Shown here in pieces: positions 62,284 through 64,000 of a DNA stretch of 64,000 bases. Source of the DNA: Helcococcus massiliensis (GTDB lineage Bacteria > Bacillota > Clostridia > Tissierellales > Peptoniphilaceae); NCBI RefSeq assembly GCF_900258485.1, contig NZ_OGVE01000004.1, positions 62,001 through 126,000 on the forward strand, in the 5' to 3' direction. Under the pieces are notes generated by a model. It was given only the letters and a program-made list of their open reading frames with translations, searched no databases and was not told where the DNA came from. The position numbers and the translations under genes are program-made. Within the stretch, counting starts at the first letter, position 1; each line of letters starts with the position of its first letter.

Positions 62284-62334
62284 GTAAATCTCTACTCCAT
62301 TAAACAGTGGGGTGAAACCGAAGGGAGGCATTAA
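62284..62334 (+). promoter_or_regulatory. Probable S6:S18 ribosomal protein leader
   Basis: The rpsF leader can fold with an outer stem UCUC/GAGG, which includes the ribosome-binding site. An inner stem ACUCCA/UGGGGU (62294-62299 with 62308-62313) sits above it, and a 3'-side bulge contains ACCGA (62317-62321). A CCG in an asymmetric bulge beside the ribosome site is the known binding motif of the S6:S18 complex, which represses its own operon. The match is by eye. Confidence 0.55.
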
Positions 62335-62613
62335 ATGAACAATTATGAAATGATAGTTATTTTAAAGCCTAATTTAGAAGACGAAACAAAGAAAGCTGCT
62401 TTACAAAGATTATACGATGCAGTAGAATCTGATGGTAAACTTGGTGAAGTAGACGATTGGGGCGTTAGAAAATTAGCTTATGAAATAAACCATTTAAAAG
62501 AAGGTGATTTTGTTTTAGTAAACTTTGAAGCAAATCCTTCACTTGTTAAAGAGTTAGAAAGAAGAGCTCAAATCACTGACTCAATCATTAAATATTTAGT
62601 AGTTAAAAAATAA
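62335..62613 (+). CDS. rpsF: 30S ribosomal protein S6
   Basis: A 92-residue protein: NYEMIVILKPNLEDETKKA, WGVRKLAYEINHLKEGDFVLVNF and SIIKYLVVKK are typical of S6. It binds S18 in the 30S platform. First gene of the classic rpsF-ssb-rpsR operon. Confidence 0.97.
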   Translation: MNNYEMIVILKPNLEDETKKAALQRLYDAVESDGKLGEVDDWGVRKLAYEINHLKEGDFVLVNFEANPSLVKELERRAQITDSIIKYLVVKK

Positions 62614-62635
62614 TCCTACAGAATAAGGAGGATTT

Positions 62636-63112
62636 ATGAATAACGTAGTATTAATGGGAAGATTAACAAGAGATCCTGAGTTAAGATACGTTCAAACAGG
62701 CGGTAATACAGCAGTGGCAAGATTTTCACTAGCTGTGGATAAAAATTTATCTAGAGAAAAAAGACAAGAGATGGAATCAAAGGGTCAACCAACAGCTGAC
62801 TTTATAAATGTTACAGCTTGGGGCAAACTTGGAGAAACTGTTGCTAAATATTCAGGAAAGGGATTGAGACTTCTTGTAAATGGAAGGATTCAAACCGGTT
62901 CATACGAAAAAGATGGTGAAAGAAGATATACAACTGAAGTAGTTGCACAAAGTGTTGAAATTATTGATTGGAAAGATTCAAACAACAATGGATCATTCAA
63001 CAATTCAAATTCACAAGCATCTTCAGCAGACAATTATCAAGCACCAATTGATGATGATTTTGAGTATTCAGCAGATTTTGATCCAACAGAAGATGAAAGG
63101 ATTCCATTTTAA
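62636..63112 (+). CDS. ssb: Single-stranded DNA-binding protein
   Basis: A 158-residue SSB. The OB fold is at about 1-107 (NNVVLMGRLTRDPELRYVQTGG, FINVTAWGKLGETVAKY, GRIQTGSYEKDGERRYTTEV). A Ser/Asn/Gln-rich linker (115-140) leads to an acidic tail ending DERIPF, close to the usual DDDIPF tip that recruits repair proteins. AAGGAGG precedes the ATG. Confidence 0.97.
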   Translation: MNNVVLMGRLTRDPELRYVQTGGNTAVARFSLAVDKNLSREKRQEMESKGQPTADFINVTAWGKLGETVAKYSGKGLRLLVNGRIQTGSYEKDGERRYTTEVVAQSVEIIDWKDSNNNGSFNNSNSQASSADNYQAPIDDDFEYSADFDPTEDERIPF

Positions 63113-63129
63113 TTACGAAGGAGAATTAA

Positions 63130-63354
63130 ATGGCAAGAAGATTTAGACAAAGAAAAAAAGTTTGCAGTTTTTGCAAAGACTCAAACAAAAAAATTGATTA
63201 CAAGGATGTTAACACATTAAAATCATTCATTTCTGAAAGAGGTAAAATCTTACCAAGAAGAGTGACTGGTACATGTGCACAACACCAAAGAGAAGTTGCT
63301 AGAGAAATCAAAAAAGCAAGACAAATAGCTATTTTACCATATCAAGTAAACTAG
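63130..63354 (+). CDS. rpsR: 30S ribosomal protein S18
   Basis: A 74-residue S18. It starts [16 protein letters not shown], with two Cys (CSFC) characteristic of zinc-type S18, then [34 protein letters not shown] third Cys is in GTCAQH. Eighteen bases after ssb; the operon ends with a terminator. Confidence 0.97.
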   Translation: MARRFRQRKKVCSFCKDSNKKIDYKDVNTLKSFISERGKILPRRVTGTCAQHQREVAREIKKARQIAILPYQVN

Positions 63355-63360
63355 TATAAC

Positions 63361-63393
63361 AAAGACGAGGATGTTTATTCCTCGTCTTTTCTT
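63361..63393 (+). terminator. Terminator of rpsF-ssb-rpsR
   Basis: A perfect 10-bp stem AAAGACGAGG/CCTCGTCTTT (63361-63370 and 63380-63389), a nine-base loop and a T-rich tail. Confidence 0.87.
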
Positions 63394-63437
63394 TATAAAT
63401 GTATTTTTACTATGCTATAATTTAATATGAGGTGAAT

Positions 63438-64000
63438 ATGAGTCAAGCATTGTATAGAAAATATAGACCTAAGGACTTTGACCAAGTTTTAGGCCAAGAT
63501 AACATAGTCAACATATTAAAAAATCAAATTAAAAATAAAAATATATCACATGCTTATATATTTTCAGGTGGTCGTGGTACAGGGAAGACTTCAACAGCGA
63601 AAATTTTTTCAAAGGCTGTTAACTGCTTAAATCCTATTGAAGGAAACCCATGTAATGAATGTGCAAACTGCCTATCCATTTTAGAAGAAAGAACCATGGA
63701 TATAGTTGAGATGGATGCTGCTTCTAACAGAAGGATAGATGATATTAGGCAATTGAGAGACCAGGTTATATATCCACCTAGCAATTTAAAATACAAGGTA
63801 TATATAATCGACGAAGCTCACATGATTACCAATGAAGGTTTTAACGCTCTTTTGAAAATTATGGAAGAGCCACCAAAGCACCTTATATTTATTTTAGCTA
63901 CTACAGAAATTGACAAGATTCCAGACACTATACTATCTAGGACACAAAGGTTTGAATTCAAATCTATTTCTGAAAGAGATATAAGCAAGCAAATAAATTT
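63438..64000 (+). CDS. dnaX: DNA polymerase III subunits gamma/tau, N-terminal part (runs off the right edge)
   Basis: The first 187 codons of the clamp-loader ATPase. The start is SQALYRKYRPKDFDQVLGQ, Walker A is GGRGTGKTS, the zinc module has Cys in VNCLNPIEGNPCNECANC, Walker B/DEAH is IIDEAHM, and the SRC-like SRTQRFEFK follows. GAGGTG precedes the ATG. A TATAAT (63416-63421) just upstream, with a weak -35, suggests its own promoter after the rpsR terminator. Confidence 0.96.
   Translation, partial: MSQALYRKYRPKDFDQVLGQDNIVNILKNQIKNKNISHAYIFSGGRGTGKTSTAKIFSKAVNCLNPIEGNPCNECANCLSILEERTMDIVEMDAASNRRIDDIRQLRDQVIYPPSNLKYKVYIIDEAHMITNEGFNALLKIMEEPPKHLIFILATTEIDKIPDTILSRTQRFEFKSISERDISKQIN

Overview
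This is an A/T-rich chromosomal segment from a low-GC Gram-positive (Firmicutes) anaerobe, and it contains the replication origin. The gene set and order (rpmH-rnpA-yidD-yidC-jag-mnmE-mnmG-rsmG and parA-parB on one side of dnaA; dnaA-dnaN-yaaA-recF-gyrB-gyrA on the other) is the classic Firmicutes origin neighbourhood. Mevalonate-pathway enzymes, no sporulation genes and a RsbV/RsbW/SigB-like module suggest a Tissierellia coccus of the Peptoniphilaceae (Anaerococcus, Peptoniphilus or Finegoldia type). That placement is inference from gene content, not from a database match. I saw no rRNA, tRNA, CRISPR array, insertion sequence or prophage.

Left of the origin (1-24.8 kb, mostly minus strand, co-oriented with replication): the 5' part of hemW, an ArsC-family gene and trmB; a LacI-controlled PTS operon whose epimerase and isomerase look like those of D-allose catabolism; transketolase; a thiolase-mvaA-mvaS operon making mevalonate; ftsH (plus strand); mtnN; a pta-DUF4446-parB-parA run; five parS-like sites around a small membrane-protein gene; then rsmG, mnmG, mnmE, jag, yidC, yidD, rnpA and rpmH.

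Origin (24.8-26.85 kb): DnaA boxes lie on both sides of dnaA. The dnaA-dnaN gap contains a DnaA box, a GC-rich step, six DnaA-trio triplets and an A/T-rich stretch, so unwinding is predicted there.

Right of the origin (26.8-64 kb, mostly plus strand): dnaN, S4-domain yaaA, recF, gyrB, gyrA, then an anti-anti-sigma/anti-sigma/sigma trio whose anti-sigma protein has lost its ATP-binding residues; aminopeptidase C; a P-type ATPase under a manganese (yybP-ykoY) riboswitch; a four-gene amino-acid cassette (class I amidotransferase-type hydrolase, APC permease, RidA, PLP lyase); walJ-rlmH; a PepSY lipoprotein; a run of envelope genes from uppP to an ABC exporter with a very long extracytoplasmic coiled coil; pncB; an RNA methyltransferase/HAD/CDF/Sua5/upp run; an M16C peptidase; rpsF-ssb-rpsR behind a probable S6:S18 leader; and the start of dnaX.

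The most unexpected structure is non-coding. The two longest gaps between convergent genes (36.84-37.06 kb and 53.28-53.47 kb) each hold an array of a short motif (about RTAAGTNTWAAA) that alternates in orientation, with the same 52/51/52-bp periodicity and the same 28-bp offset between strands in both arrays. I do not recognise it as a known element.
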